Of a stretch of 64,000 nucleotides of DNA, positions 24,273 through 32,455 are shown piece after piece. How positions within the stretch are numbered: position 1 is the stretch's first letter; every line of letters begins with the position of its first letter. The notes under the pieces are model-generated. The model ran no database searches. It was not told where the DNA came from and saw only the letters and a list, made by a program, of their open reading frames with translations. The translations under genes and the position numbers were made by a program. The stretch is from Corynebacterium bouchesdurhonense (GTDB lineage: Bacteria; Actinomycetota; Actinomycetes; Mycobacteriales; Mycobacteriaceae), in NCBI RefSeq assembly GCF_900078305.2, contig NZ_LT546028.1, positions 248,001 through 312,000 of the forward strand, written 5' to 3'.

Positions 24273-24288
24273 TCGAACCTTTGTTCTA
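24273..24288 (+). promoter_or_regulatory. LexA box 1 (distal)
   Basis: tcgaacctttgttcta fits TCGAAC-N4-GTTCKA and is centred 32 bp, about three helical turns, upstream of box 2. It would cover the -35 region of the divergent MFS/24332 promoter segment. Confidence 0.65.
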
Positions 24289-24304
24289 CTGTGTCGCGGG
24301 CGTG

Positions 24305-24320
24305 TCGAACCGGCGTTCTA
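24305..24320 (+). promoter_or_regulatory. LexA box 2, overlapping the -10 box TAGAGT
   Basis: tcgaaccggcgttcta fits the same consensus. Its last bases overlap TAGAGT (24319-24324), which ends 7 nt before the ATG at 24332. LexA here would directly occlude RNA polymerase. Confidence 0.7.
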
Positions 24321-24331
24321 GAGTTCGGGCC

Positions 24332-24914
24332 ATGTTCACTTCCACCATCAGCACCCCCGCCGCGCTGGCGGGCACGATCCTCGACCGCCACAGGGCCACC
24401 GTCGACGCCCTGGCCGCCATCATCCACCACCCCCGCTCGCTGGCCCGCCGTCGAAGCGGGGGAGCGACTTCACAGGCGGGCGCCAGGAGGCGGTGGGCAG
24501 CCGCCCACGGCCGCGACGCCCGCGGCGCGCCGGATGTATGGAAAGGCCCCCCCCCCCCCCCCCCCGGGGCGCCCGCCTGTGAAGTCGCTCCCCCGCTTCG
24601 ACGGCGGGCCGCAGCTCAGCGCGGCCGTCACCCGCCGGCGCGTCGGCCCGCGGGCGCGCGCCCGCATCCGCGGCTACGGCGAGACGCAGGTGCCAGCCTA
24701 CCTGGTCGAACTGCGCATCACCGACACCTCGGGCCTGCCGGCGGACCGCCGCTACACCGAGGCCTGGGTGCGCGCCCTCGTCCCGGAGGATGCGATCGAC
24801 GCGGTCCACGAGCTGCCGGCGGCGCGTGCCGCCAGCTACGTCTGGCTGGTGGACGGCCAATTCAACCCCATCGCCTCCCCGCCCTCCATGTTCGAGGGGC
24901 TGTCTGCGGCGTAA
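24332..24914 (+). pseudogene. SOS-controlled gene of unknown function, frame broken by a foldback
   Basis: The N-terminal part (MFTSTISTPAALAGTIL to IIHHPRS, from 24332) and a C-terminal part in another frame (from about VKSLPRFDG at 24578 to FEGLSAA, stop at 24914) look like one protein of about 150-190 aa. They are separated by a 43-bp inverted duplication and a 19-C run that are probably assembly artefacts. The C-terminal part has regular strands (YLVELRITD, AASYVWLVDG) but no family I recognise. Two LexA boxes precede it, so it is probably a DNA-damage-induced protein. It may be intact in the real genome. Confidence 0.5.
24442..24610. other. Foldback inverted duplication with poly-C run (likely artefact)
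   Basis: Positions 24442-24484 and 24568-24610 are perfect 43-bp inverted copies. Between them lies an 83-bp stretch with 19 consecutive C (24547-24565). The reading frame is lost across it. A homopolymer of this length next to a palindromic copy is typical of a chimeric or low-quality read end, and the window has a second proven artefact at 53845-53979. Confidence 0.7.
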
Positions 24915-24950
24915 CCCGCGGGTGCAAGCGGGCGCCGGCGGGCGGAGCGC

Positions 24951-25934
24951 CTAGATCTCGTCCTCGGCATCGACCTCGGTATCCGGGTCCAGCCCGGTCG
25001 GGCCGTCGACACCGTCGGACATCGCCTCGTCCGCCGGGTCGATGAAGTAGCCGTGGGTGGTGGCGTCCTCGCTGTCGTCGTCGCCGAAGTCGTCGTCGCC
25101 GAGGTCGTCATCCTCGAGGTCGTCGCTCAGCGCGTCGCCGAAGTCGTCGTCTGCGTCATCTTCGTCGTCCGCATCATCCTCGTTGTCCGCATCGTCTGCG
25201 TCCGCGGCGAACAGGTCGTAGACGTCGGGCTCGTCGAAGTCGTCCTCCACCGGCAGTAGCTGGGACTCCCAGTCCTCGGCCTGGTCGGCGGCAAGGGATA
25301 GCACGTCGAAGAGCCGGTCGAAGTCGGTGAACTTGCCCAGCTCGAGCACCTCGGAATCGTCGACAAGTTCGCTCTGGATCGCCTCGAAGAGGCGCAGGCG
25401 GTCCTCGTCCGTGAGCTCGGCATCGCCGTCGGACTCCCACAGCTCGCCGATCGCGTCATCGATCAGGTCGTCCTGGCCGTCGGAGAGGGCGACGAACTGC
25501 ACGGTGGCGCTCGGCACCCCGTCGGCCACCTCCACCAGCACCTGCAGCTCGGCGTTCTCGCCCACCTCGGCGCGCACCAGGTCCGGGTTCACGCGGTCCT
25601 GGAAAAACTCCAGGTCCCCGATACGCTCGTCCGTGCCCTCGAGCAGGTCGCGCAGCACGGTCACCACCTGGTCGGTGGCCATGTGGTCCGCCACGGTGCG
25701 CACCGCGTCCTCCACCGAGAACACCACGGAGACCAAGATCGCCTCGAACTCGTCGTCGTCCTCGTCCACGTCCGCCGCGGCGATGTAGACGTTGGCTGCG
25801 GGCAGGTGCGCGTCGATCTCCACGAACTGGATCTCCACGTCCGCCGTGATCGGCACGAACATGGTCTCATCGTGGACGCGCGACTCGATGCCGTCCCGGT
25901 CAAGGGCGGCGGCGATGTCCTCGAAAAAGCTCAT
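24951..25934 (-). CDS. Asp-rich acidic protein of unknown function
   Basis: A 327-aa, extremely acidic protein. Residues about 1-230 are folded-looking, with alternating hydrophobic strands and acidic loops. About 240-300 is a run of Asp/Glu repeats (DDEDDADDD type), followed by a short C-terminal segment. There is no signal peptide, Cys or catalytic motif. Sequence of this kind is seen in histone-like-protein chaperones, DNA mimics and calcium-binding proteins, but no homology is recognised. The N-terminal half, with paired strands (ETMFVPITADVEIQFVEI), weakly recalls YbjN-type chaperone-like folds. Monocistronic. Confidence 0.75.
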   Translation of the reverse strand: MSFFEDIAAALDRDGIESRVHDETMFVPITADVEIQFVEIDAHLPAANVYIAAADVDEDDDEFEAILVSVVFSVEDAVRTVADHMATDQVVTVLRDLLEGTDERIGDLEFFQDRVNPDLVRAEVGENAELQVLVEVADGVPSATVQFVALSDGQDDLIDDAIGELWESDGDAELTDEDRLRLFEAIQSELVDDSEVLELGKFTDFDRLFDVLSLAADQAEDWESQLLPVEDDFDEPDVYDLFAADADDADNEDDADDEDDADDDFGDALSDDLEDDDLGDDDFGDDDSEDATTHGYFIDPADEAMSDGVDGPTGLDPDTEVDAEDEI

Positions 25935-26021
25935 TTGGGCAAGTCCTTCCTCAGGGCGTCTCCCGCGGATGAAGACGGGCTCGCCCCAGCCTAGCCACGA
26001 AACACCAGCGGCGCGGGCGAA

Positions 26022-27623
26022 CTACTCGTCATCGTCCACCTCCGGCCCGGGCAGGTCTATGCCGAAGTACTCGGCCAGCATCTCCATCACGTCGTCGCGG
26101 CTGGAGCCCCACTCGCGCATGTCGAAGCTCTCCCACGCCAGGCGCTGCTCGGACTTCGGGTCCAGCTCGATGCGTAAATTCCGGTCGAACACGGCGGTGG
26201 CGCGGCCCGGTCGCTCATCCGAACGGAAGCCGTACACCGGCCACTCCGGCCCCGGCTTACCCGTGTGGAAGAAGTTGCCCCAGTGGTACTGCATCAGCTC
26301 GCTGACCTCCTCGAAGCCCTGCGGCGGGCCGAAGAGCTCGATGCGGGAGGCGCGGGTGCCAAACGGGTCGCCGAACACCGCCAGCAGGTCCGCGGTGTGC
26401 ATGGCGCCGAGGCCGAGCCGGCGCATCGTCTCAGAGGCGTACTCGAAGCGGTACATCCACGTCGGTGCAACCCGCCGGTGCGCGGTGGCAAGCATCACCG
26501 ACGGCGCCCAGAACACAGCGTCCGCGATCAGGTCGGCGAAGTCGGCGCGCCCGCCCACCTGCCCGTAGGCCTCCAGCACGCGGTGCACGTTATCCGGGTC
26601 GTACACGGCCAGCGCCCGGCGCGCCGCCTTCTGGCGCTGCTTGGTGGTTTGGTACAGCGCCTTGGCAAAGCTGGCCTCTCCCGAGTTGGTGCCGATGATC
26701 AGCGGCACCGGCGCTTGCCGGCCGCGCTCGAAGGTGTCGATGGGGTGCTCGGGCAGGCTCACCCCGTCCACGGTGGGCATGAAGCTGGTGTTGAGCTGCA
26801 CTAGCTCCTTGGAGTTGAGCAGCATCGACTGCCCCACGCGCACCAAGTCAGCCGCGTCGGCCGCGCGGAGATCGTCCAGGGTGGATAGGTGCGACATCCC
26901 CATGCCGTCGATAAGCCTGCGCACCCACATCGCGGCTTGGAGTCTGGAGTGCACGCTTGCCGACGGCGGGCTTTGCGCCACCGCCCCATGGAAGAGGCCG
27001 CGCGCCGCGGGCGCGCACATCAGGTGCACCACGGCGGCGCCGCCGGCGGACTCCCCCATGATGGTCACCCGGCGCGGATCCCCGCCGAAGTTGGCAATGT
27101 TGGCGCGCAGCCAGCGCAGCGCCAGGATCTGGTCCCACAGCGCCGGGTTGGCGTCGCAGTCGTTGCCGATGGAGCGGAAATCCAAGTAACCCAGCACGCC
27201 GAGGCGGAAGTTCACGGAGACGTAGACCACGTCCGTGGCGCGCGAGAGGTAGTAGCCGCGCAGCACCCGCTCGTTGGAGGCACCGGTGACAAACGTGCCG
27301 CCGTGGAAGTTGACTACTACGGGCAGAACGTCTTCCGTGTCCGGGCGAACGATGTCCAGGGTGAGGCAGTCCTCGGTGCCCACCACGGCATCCTTCCAGC
27401 CGTACGTGCCCTGCAGCGCCGGGGGCGCAAACCGCGTGGCGTCGCGCACCCCGCGCCACGGCTCGGCCGGCCGCGGGGCGCGGAAGCGGTCATTGCCGGA
27501 GGTGGGGCCGCCGTAGGGAATGCCGCGCCACGTGCGCACGCCGGTACGCCCGTGGTACATCCCGCGCACGCGCCCGCTGGTGGTAGGCACGTCGAACGCG
27601 GGGTCGCCTGCTGTCCCGCTCAT
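26022..27623 (-). CDS. Type-B carboxylesterase
   Basis: A 533-aa carboxylesterase/lipase of the cholinesterase-like family. GESAGG holds nucleophile Ser192; NFHGGTF (about 105-111) forms the oxyanion hole; EDCLTLDI is the family signature; TNSGEASF supplies the acidic residue and HTADLLAVFG the His region. There is no signal peptide, so it is cytoplasmic; it would hydrolyse carboxylic esters, possibly xenobiotics. Start ATG 27623 lies 7 nt after a TAGGCT box, consistent with a leaderless transcript divergent from the 27667 gene. Confidence 0.9.
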   Translation of the reverse strand: MSGTAGDPAFDVPTTSGRVRGMYHGRTGVRTWRGIPYGGPTSGNDRFRAPRPAEPWRGVRDATRFAPPALQGTYGWKDAVVGTEDCLTLDIVRPDTEDVLPVVVNFHGGTFVTGASNERVLRGYYLSRATDVVYVSVNFRLGVLGYLDFRSIGNDCDANPALWDQILALRWLRANIANFGGDPRRVTIMGESAGGAAVVHLMCAPAARGLFHGAVAQSPPSASVHSRLQAAMWVRRLIDGMGMSHLSTLDDLRAADAADLVRVGQSMLLNSKELVQLNTSFMPTVDGVSLPEHPIDTFERGRQAPVPLIIGTNSGEASFAKALYQTTKQRQKAARRALAVYDPDNVHRVLEAYGQVGGRADFADLIADAVFWAPSVMLATAHRRVAPTWMYRFEYASETMRRLGLGAMHTADLLAVFGDPFGTRASRIELFGPPQGFEEVSELMQYHWGNFFHTGKPGPEWPVYGFRSDERPGRATAVFDRNLRIELDPKSEQRLAWESFDMREWGSSRDDVMEMLAEYFGIDLPGPEVDDDE

Positions 27624-27630
27624 GTGCCAC

Positions 27631-27636
27631 AGCCTA
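27631..27636 (-). promoter_or_regulatory. -10 box TAGGCT of the esterase gene
   Basis: Ends 7 nt before the ATG at 27623. The divergent -10 box at 27654 is only 17 bp away, so the two promoters overlap. Confidence 0.5.
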
Positions 27637-27653
27637 GCGAGCCCGGATGGGAA

Positions 27654-27659
27654 TAGACT
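27654..27659 (+). promoter_or_regulatory. -10 box TAGACT of the 27667 gene
   Basis: Ends 7 nt before the GTG at 27667, the same geometry as the other leaderless starts in the window. Confidence 0.5.
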
Positions 27660-27666
27660 GTGCCGC

Positions 27667-28605
27667 GTGTTCGGACTCAACCGCAGTGACAATGACAAGC
27701 GCAATGACAAGCGCGAGGCGCAGAAAACCATCAACGACGTGATCGGGTCGGACCCGGCCGCCCTCGAGCGCGATGCCGGCCCGCTCGGCCGCGCCTTCAT
27801 TGCTGCGGTGGATACCGCGGTGCACCTGCAAACGGGCACCATCCGCGCCTACGTGAACTGGCTGCGCCGCCAGGACGAGGACGCCACCCCAGCCGAGATC
27901 CAGGAGCGCATGGCCAAGCACTTCCGCAACACCGTGACCGGCACCGGCGCGGGTGCGGGTGCGGCGGCGGCAGTGCCGGGCGTTGGGCTGGTCACCGGCA
28001 CCGCCGCCATCGCGGGCGAGTCCGTGCTGTTTTTGGATCTTGCCGCGTTCTACGCCGTGGCCTCCTCGTACCTGCGCGGGGAGGACATCTCGGACCCGGA
28101 GCGCCGCCGCGCCATCGTCCTGACCACGCTGATGGGCTCCCAGGGCCTGGCCATCGTGGACGCCATGCTCGGCGAGGACGCAAAGGGCCTGCCCGGCAAG
28201 CACACCATGGCAAAGTTCGCCGGGCCCCAGCTCGCCCAGACCAACAACGTGCTCACCCGCGCCGCGATGCGCTCGTTGAACAAGCGCCTGCGCCACGCCT
28301 GGCTGGACAAGCTGATGCCGCTCGGCCTCGGCGCGGCGGCCGGCACCGCCGCCAACCGCAAACTCGCCGACACCATCCTGGGCAACATCCAGTCCAGCCT
28401 CGGGCCGGTGCCGGACACCTTCCCGGAGCCGCTGCCGCCCAAGGACGCGGATACTGCGGATACCGATGGCGCCGACAACACCGATGAAAACGGCACTAAG
28501 GCGAAGCTCAGCGCCGACCCGCGGGAGTTCGCGGCGTGGATTTTGACCCTGTTCGGTCACGGCAAGGACGGGGGCAAGGGGGCGTCGGCAAGCAAGCGCT
28601 CCTGA
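27667..28605 (+). CDS. Conserved membrane-associated hypothetical protein
   Basis: A 312-aa protein. A charged N-terminus (NRSDNDKRNDK) is followed by a Gly/Ala-rich hydrophobic stretch (about 90-125, GTGAGAGAAAAVPG to ESVLFLDLAAFYAVA), resembling EcsC-type proteins, then a second hydrophobic part near residue 220. The C-terminus is acidic and ends in a copy of the dispersed repeat, encoding KGASASKRS. The GTG start is supported by a -10 box 7 nt upstream. Its stop overlaps the ABC exporter start (TGATG), so both are co-translated. I recall the same gene pair beside odhA in C. glutamicum. Confidence 0.75.
   Translation: MFGLNRSDNDKRNDKREAQKTINDVIGSDPAALERDAGPLGRAFIAAVDTAVHLQTGTIRAYVNWLRRQDEDATPAEIQERMAKHFRNTVTGTGAGAGAAAAVPGVGLVTGTAAIAGESVLFLDLAAFYAVASSYLRGEDISDPERRRAIVLTTLMGSQGLAIVDAMLGEDAKGLPGKHTMAKFAGPQLAQTNNVLTRAAMRSLNKRLRHAWLDKLMPLGLGAAAGTAANRKLADTILGNIQSSLGPVPDTFPEPLPPKDADTADTDGADNTDENGTKAKLSADPREFAAWILTLFGHGKDGGKGASASKRS
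28578..28602 (+). repeat. Dispersed stem-loop repeat, copy 6
   Basis: GGGGGC, core GTCGGCAAGCAAGC, GCTCC. It forms the last codons of the 27667 gene and ends 1 bp before its stop codon and the overlapping ABC start. Confidence 0.7.
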
Positions 28606-31600
28606 TGGCGAACCTCCTCACCCGCTCCCTGAAGGCGAACCCCGCGCCGGCGGCAGCGGCATTCGGCGCGGCTGCGGCGAGCGCGCTGCTGCAAACCTCG
28701 GTGCCGGCGCTGACGGGCCGCGCGGTGGACATTGCCACCGGGCAGGCCGCGGGATCCGTCACGCGCGTGGCGTGGCTGATGGTGGCCGTGGCCCTGGTCA
28801 CCTACGCCTGCAACTTCGTGCGGCGCTTCACCTCCGGCCGGCTCGCGTCCAGCTCGCAGCATTGGCTGCGCGTGGAGCTGCTGCGCACCCTGCACCGACT
28901 GGACGGGCCCGGCCAAGACAGCATCGAGGCGGGCCAGATCGTCTCACGCTCGATCACGGACCTGAACCAGTTCCACATGGTGCTGGCCAGCTCGCCCATG
29001 TTTGCCACCCGCGCGCTGCAGCTCGCAGCCACGCTGGTGGTCATGTTCGCCATGGACGTCCCGCTGACGCTCATGGCGCTCGCGCTGCTGCCGCTGATCC
29101 TGTGGGAGGCCAACCGCTCGCGCCGCGCGCTCTACGCCGCCACCTGGGCAAACCAGCAGGCCGCGGCGGACCTCACGCAGCACGTGGAGGAGACCGTCTC
29201 CGGCGTGCGCGTGGTCAAGGCGTTCGGCCAGGAGCAGCGCGAGGTAGACACGCTAGACCGCCTCGGCCGCGAGCTCTACGCGGTGAAGATGCGAGCCGCC
29301 AAGCTCACCGCCCGCTTCCAGCCGGTGCTGGCGCAGCTGCCCAAGGTGGCGCTGGTGGTCACCATCATCGCCGGCGGCCTCGCCGCGATCACCGGGCGCA
29401 TCACCATCGGCGGCTTCGTCGCGTTCACCGCGTACCTGAGCTCTATGACCGCGCAGCTCGCGGCCGTGACCAGCCAGTACGTGCGCCTGCAGATGGGAAT
29501 GAGTTCCGTCGACCGCCTCGAGGAGGTGCTACGGCTCGCCCCCGAACCCGCCCACGCGCCCACCGGCGCCGCGCCGGCGGGCCCGTGCGGCATCGCGTTC
29601 CAGGGCGTTACTTTCTCCACCGGCAGCCACCGGGTGCTAGACGAGGTGAGCCTCACCGCCGCCCCTGGCGAGCAGATCGCGGTGGTGGGCCCGCCCGGCG
29701 CCGGCAAATCCATGGCAGTGCAGCTCGCCGGGGGGTTCTACGAGCCGGATGCGGGGAGCATTTCGCTTGTGAGCGCCACCGGCCGCCCAACTCCCTACCC
29801 CAGCCTGCCCCTGGCCGAGATCCGCAGCAAGGTCACCTGCGTGTTCGACGAGGCTTTTCTGTTCTCGGCGTCCGTCTTCGACAACATCGCCCTGGGCGCC
29901 GGCGCTGGCGGCGCGGGCGCGGCGCTCACGCCCGCCGAGCTGGAGGCGGCCGTGCACCGCGCCGCGCGCCTGGCTTGCGCCGACGAGTTCATCGCCCGCC
30001 TGCCGGACGGCTACGCCACGGAGGTCGGCGAGCGGGGCCTGACGCTCTCCGGCGGCCAGCGCCAGCGCATCGCGCTCGCCCGTGCGCTCATGTCGCGCCC
30101 GCGCGTGCTGCTGCTTGACGACGCAACCTCCGCCATCGACGCCGTCACCGAGGCCGAGATCCTGCGCAACCTCACCGCCGAGCTGCGCGGCGTGACCGTC
30201 ATCTCGGTCGCGCACCGCCAGTCCACCGTGGACCACGCCGAGCGGGTAGTGGTGATGGATGCCGGGCGCGTCGTCGCCGACGGGCCGCGCGCCGAGATCA
30301 CGGCCACGCCCGCCTACCGCGCGCTGATGGACCCCGCGCCGGCCGCCGCGCCCGCTGCGCCGGCCACGGAGCCCGCCACGGAGTCAACCGCGCCCGCCGG
30401 CGCGCGCCCCTCACACGCCCAGCTCTGGCCCCCGGCACCGCCGGCCCCCGCGCGCGCTGCGGCGGGGATGAGCGATGAGCTCAAGGGGCGCGTCGACAAG
30501 CTTCCGCCCGCTACTGAGCAGCCGAACCTCACCGACGAACAGCTGCGGCGCCTGCGCGAGCTGAACGCCCGGGCGAGCGAGGAGTTCAAGGTGTCCAGCC
30601 TGTTCAAGGCGGTGCGCTGGCTCATCGCGGCCACAGTGGCGCTGTTGGTGGTGGGCGTGGCGGCGGACCTCGCGTTCCCCACCCTCATCCGCGCGGCGAT
30701 CGACCGCGGCATCGCCCCGGCGGACCGCGCGACCCTCGTGCGCGTGGGCGCGGCCGCGCTCGCGGTGGTGCTCGCGGCGTGGGCCGCGGACGCCGCGATG
30801 ACGGTGCTTTCCGCCCGCGCCGGGGAGCGGCTCCTCTACGCGCTGCGCCTGCGCTCCTACGCGCACCTGCAGCAGCTGGGCCTGAGCTACTTCGAATCGC
30901 GGCTCTCCGGCAAGATCATGACGCGGATGACCACGGACATTGACACCCTGTCCAGCTTTTTGCAGACGGGCCTGGCGCAGGCCATCGTGGCCGTGGGCAG
31001 CCTGGCGGGCGTGTCGGTGATGCTGGTGGCCACCGACATCCCGCTCACCCTGCTCGCGCTTGCGGCCGTGCCCGTCATCGCCGCGGCCACGGTGGTGTTC
31101 CGCTCCTTTTCCAAACGCTTTTACACCGAGGCCCGCCAGCAGGTCTCGGCCGTGAACGGGCAGTTTGCGGAGCTCATCGGCGGCATCCGCGTCACCCAGA
31201 TGCACCGCGGCGAGGCGCGCGCGGAGGAGGCGTTTGCCCGCGAGTCCGACACCTACCGCCGCCTGCGCATGCGCACCGTGACCACCATGGGCCTCTACTT
31301 CCCCGGTATGCAGGCCATCTCCCAGATCATGACGGCCGCGGTGGTGGGCGTCGGCGCCGAGCGGGTAGCGCAGGGTGAACTCAGCGTGGGCGTGCTTGTG
31401 GCCTTCACCATGTACCTCGGCCAGCTCTACAGCCCCATCCAGCAGCTCGGCCAGATCTTCGACTCGTGGCAGCAGGCCACCGTCAGCTTCGAGCGCATCA
31501 CCTCGCTGCTCGCCGAGCGCACCACCGTGCCCGACACCGGCACCGCTCCCGGCGCGCGGGAGGCGGCCAAGGGGGAGCTTTCGCTTGCCGACGCCTCCTT

Positions 31601-32303
31601 TACCTACCGCCCCACCGACCCCGCCGCCGCCATGGTGATCGAGGACATGGACCTGCGGCTGCGCCCCGGCGAGACCGTGGCACTCGTCGGTCCCACCGGC
31701 GCGGGCAAGTCCAGCGTGATCAAGCTGCTCGCGCGCTTCTACGACCCGTCGTCGGGCCGGGTCACCGCCTCCGGCGCGGACATCGCGCAGTTCCCGCTGC
31801 CGGCGTGGCGGCGGGCGCTGGCCCAAGTGCCGCAGGAGACGTACCTCTTCCAGGGCACGGTGGCCGAGAACATCGCGTACGGCGCGCCCGGTGCCTCCGA
31901 GGCCGAGATCGAGGCCGCGGTGGGGCGCATCGGCGCGCTCGGCGTCATCGCGGCGATTCCCGGCGGGTTCAACGCCCCGGTGGGCGGGCGCGGCCGGGGC
32001 TTGAGCTCGGGGCAGCGCCAGATCATCGCGCTCGCCCGGGCCGAGATGCTCGAGCCGGACGTGGTGCTGCTGGATGAGGCGACCGCCACCCTGGACCCCG
32101 CCACCGAGAAGGCGGTGCTGGACGCCGCCGACAGCGCCACCGCCGGCCGCACCTCGGTGATCGTGGCCCACCGCCTGGCCACCGCCGCCCGCGCCGACCG
32201 GATTGTGGTGGTGGACGCCGGGCGGATCGTGGAGGACGGCACCCACGCGGAGCTCGTGGCAGCCGGCGGCCACTACGCCCGGATGTGGGCAGTTCACCGA
32301 TAA
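28605..32303 (+). CDS. Fused type-IV ABC exporter (TMD-NBD-TMD-NBD)
   Basis: A 1232-aa single-chain ABC exporter. Half 1 has six membrane segments (about 15-300), then GPPGAGKSM, LSGGQRQ, LLLDDATSAID and AHRQ. A Pro/Ala-rich linker (about 570-640) follows, then six more segments and GPTGAGKSS, LSSGQRQ, LLDEATATLD and AHRLA. Both ATP sites look largely complete, though half 1 has Asp for the catalytic Glu and the half-2 signature is LSSGQ. Exporters of this build move lipids or drugs. Three copies of the dispersed repeat lie in the coding sequence (about 29754, 30485, 31571). Confidence 0.92.
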   Translation: MANLLTRSLKANPAPAAAAFGAAAASALLQTSVPALTGRAVDIATGQAAGSVTRVAWLMVAVALVTYACNFVRRFTSGRLASSSQHWLRVELLRTLHRLDGPGQDSIEAGQIVSRSITDLNQFHMVLASSPMFATRALQLAATLVVMFAMDVPLTLMALALLPLILWEANRSRRALYAATWANQQAAADLTQHVEETVSGVRVVKAFGQEQREVDTLDRLGRELYAVKMRAAKLTARFQPVLAQLPKVALVVTIIAGGLAAITGRITIGGFVAFTAYLSSMTAQLAAVTSQYVRLQMGMSSVDRLEEVLRLAPEPAHAPTGAAPAGPCGIAFQGVTFSTGSHRVLDEVSLTAAPGEQIAVVGPPGAGKSMAVQLAGGFYEPDAGSISLVSATGRPTPYPSLPLAEIRSKVTCVFDEAFLFSASVFDNIALGAGAGGAGAALTPAELEAAVHRAARLACADEFIARLPDGYATEVGERGLTLSGGQRQRIALARALMSRPRVLLLDDATSAIDAVTEAEILRNLTAELRGVTVISVAHRQSTVDHAERVVVMDAGRVVADGPRAEITATPAYRALMDPAPAAAPAAPATEPATESTAPAGARPSHAQLWPPAPPAPARAAAGMSDELKGRVDKLPPATEQPNLTDEQLRRLRELNARASEEFKVSSLFKAVRWLIAATVALLVVGVAADLAFPTLIRAAIDRGIAPADRATLVRVGAAALAVVLAAWAADAAMTVLSARAGERLLYALRLRSYAHLQQLGLSYFESRLSGKIMTRMTTDIDTLSSFLQTGLAQAIVAVGSLAGVSVMLVATDIPLTLLALAAVPVIAAATVVFRSFSKRFYTEARQQVSAVNGQFAELIGGIRVTQMHRGEARAEEAFARESDTYRRLRMRTVTTMGLYFPGMQAISQIMTAAVVGVGAERVAQGELSVGVLVAFTMYLGQLYSPIQQLGQIFDSWQQATVSFERITSLLAERTTVPDTGTAPGAREAAKGELSLADASFTYRPTDPAAAMVIEDMDLRLRPGETVALVGPTGAGKSSVIKLLARFYDPSSGRVTASGADIAQFPLPAWRRALAQVPQETYLFQGTVAENIAYGAPGASEAEIEAAVGRIGALGVIAAIPGGFNAPVGGRGRGLSSGQRQIIALARAEMLEPDVVLLDEATATLDPATEKAVLDAADSATAGRTSVIVAHRLATAARADRIVVVDAGRIVEDGTHAELVAAGGHYARMWAVHR
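30485..30509 (+). repeat. Dispersed stem-loop repeat, copy 7
   Basis: GGGGCGC, core GTCGACAAGCTTCC, GCCC. Located in the interdomain linker of the ABC exporter, encoding KGRVDKLPP, a region free to tolerate insertion. Confidence 0.55.
31571..31598 (-). repeat. Dispersed stem-loop repeat, copy 8
   Basis: GGGGGAGC, complement of core GTCGGCAAGCGAAA, GCCTCC. At the start of the second ATPase domain of the ABC exporter, encoding GELSLADAS. A divergent relative lies at about 29754-29780 at the equivalent domain of half 1. Confidence 0.6.
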
Positions 32304-32356
32304 TGGGGGTGCCGGTGCGCTGGGCCGACGCAGAATTGCTATAGAGCATCCCCTGT

Positions 32357-32371
32357 ACGAACATGTTTCGT
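32357..32371. promoter_or_regulatory. Inverted repeat upstream of odhA
   Basis: acgaacatgtttcgt reads nearly the same on both strands (CGAA/TTCG arms). It lies about 100 bp before the odhA start and just after a TATAGA hexamer (32340-32345), so it could be an operator. It resembles a weak LexA box but has an extra T in the right arm. Confidence 0.4.
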
Positions 32372-32398
32372 TAGAGTCGGTGTGAATAAACGCACATC

Positions 32399-32426
32399 GA
32401 TGGACGTTGATGTACGTAGATGAACG
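32399..32426 (+). promoter_or_regulatory. Three direct repeats GATGNACG at exact 10-bp period
   Basis: gatggacg, gatgtacg and gatgaacg begin at 32399, 32409 and 32419, placing each on the same DNA face. They end 29 bp before the odhA start, inside the presumed leader. A regulator binding cooperatively on one helix face is the simplest reading. Confidence 0.5.
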
Positions 32427-32455
32427 CAAATTAACAAGGAAGGCGATCACCTGCC

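Noticed and set aside
24547-24565. Poly-C tract as a phase-variation switch
   Set aside because: It sits inside a perfect foldback and the same assembly holds an adapter with poly-G/C elsewhere, so a technical cause is more likely. Kept only as an alternative.
26906-26920. Exact core decamer GTCGATAAGC in the esterase gene
   Set aside because: No paired arms and no A-run; it fits ordinary codons for RLID, so it is not counted as a repeat copy. Similar core-only hits at 22388, 33497, 36168 and 61408 were rejected for the same reason.
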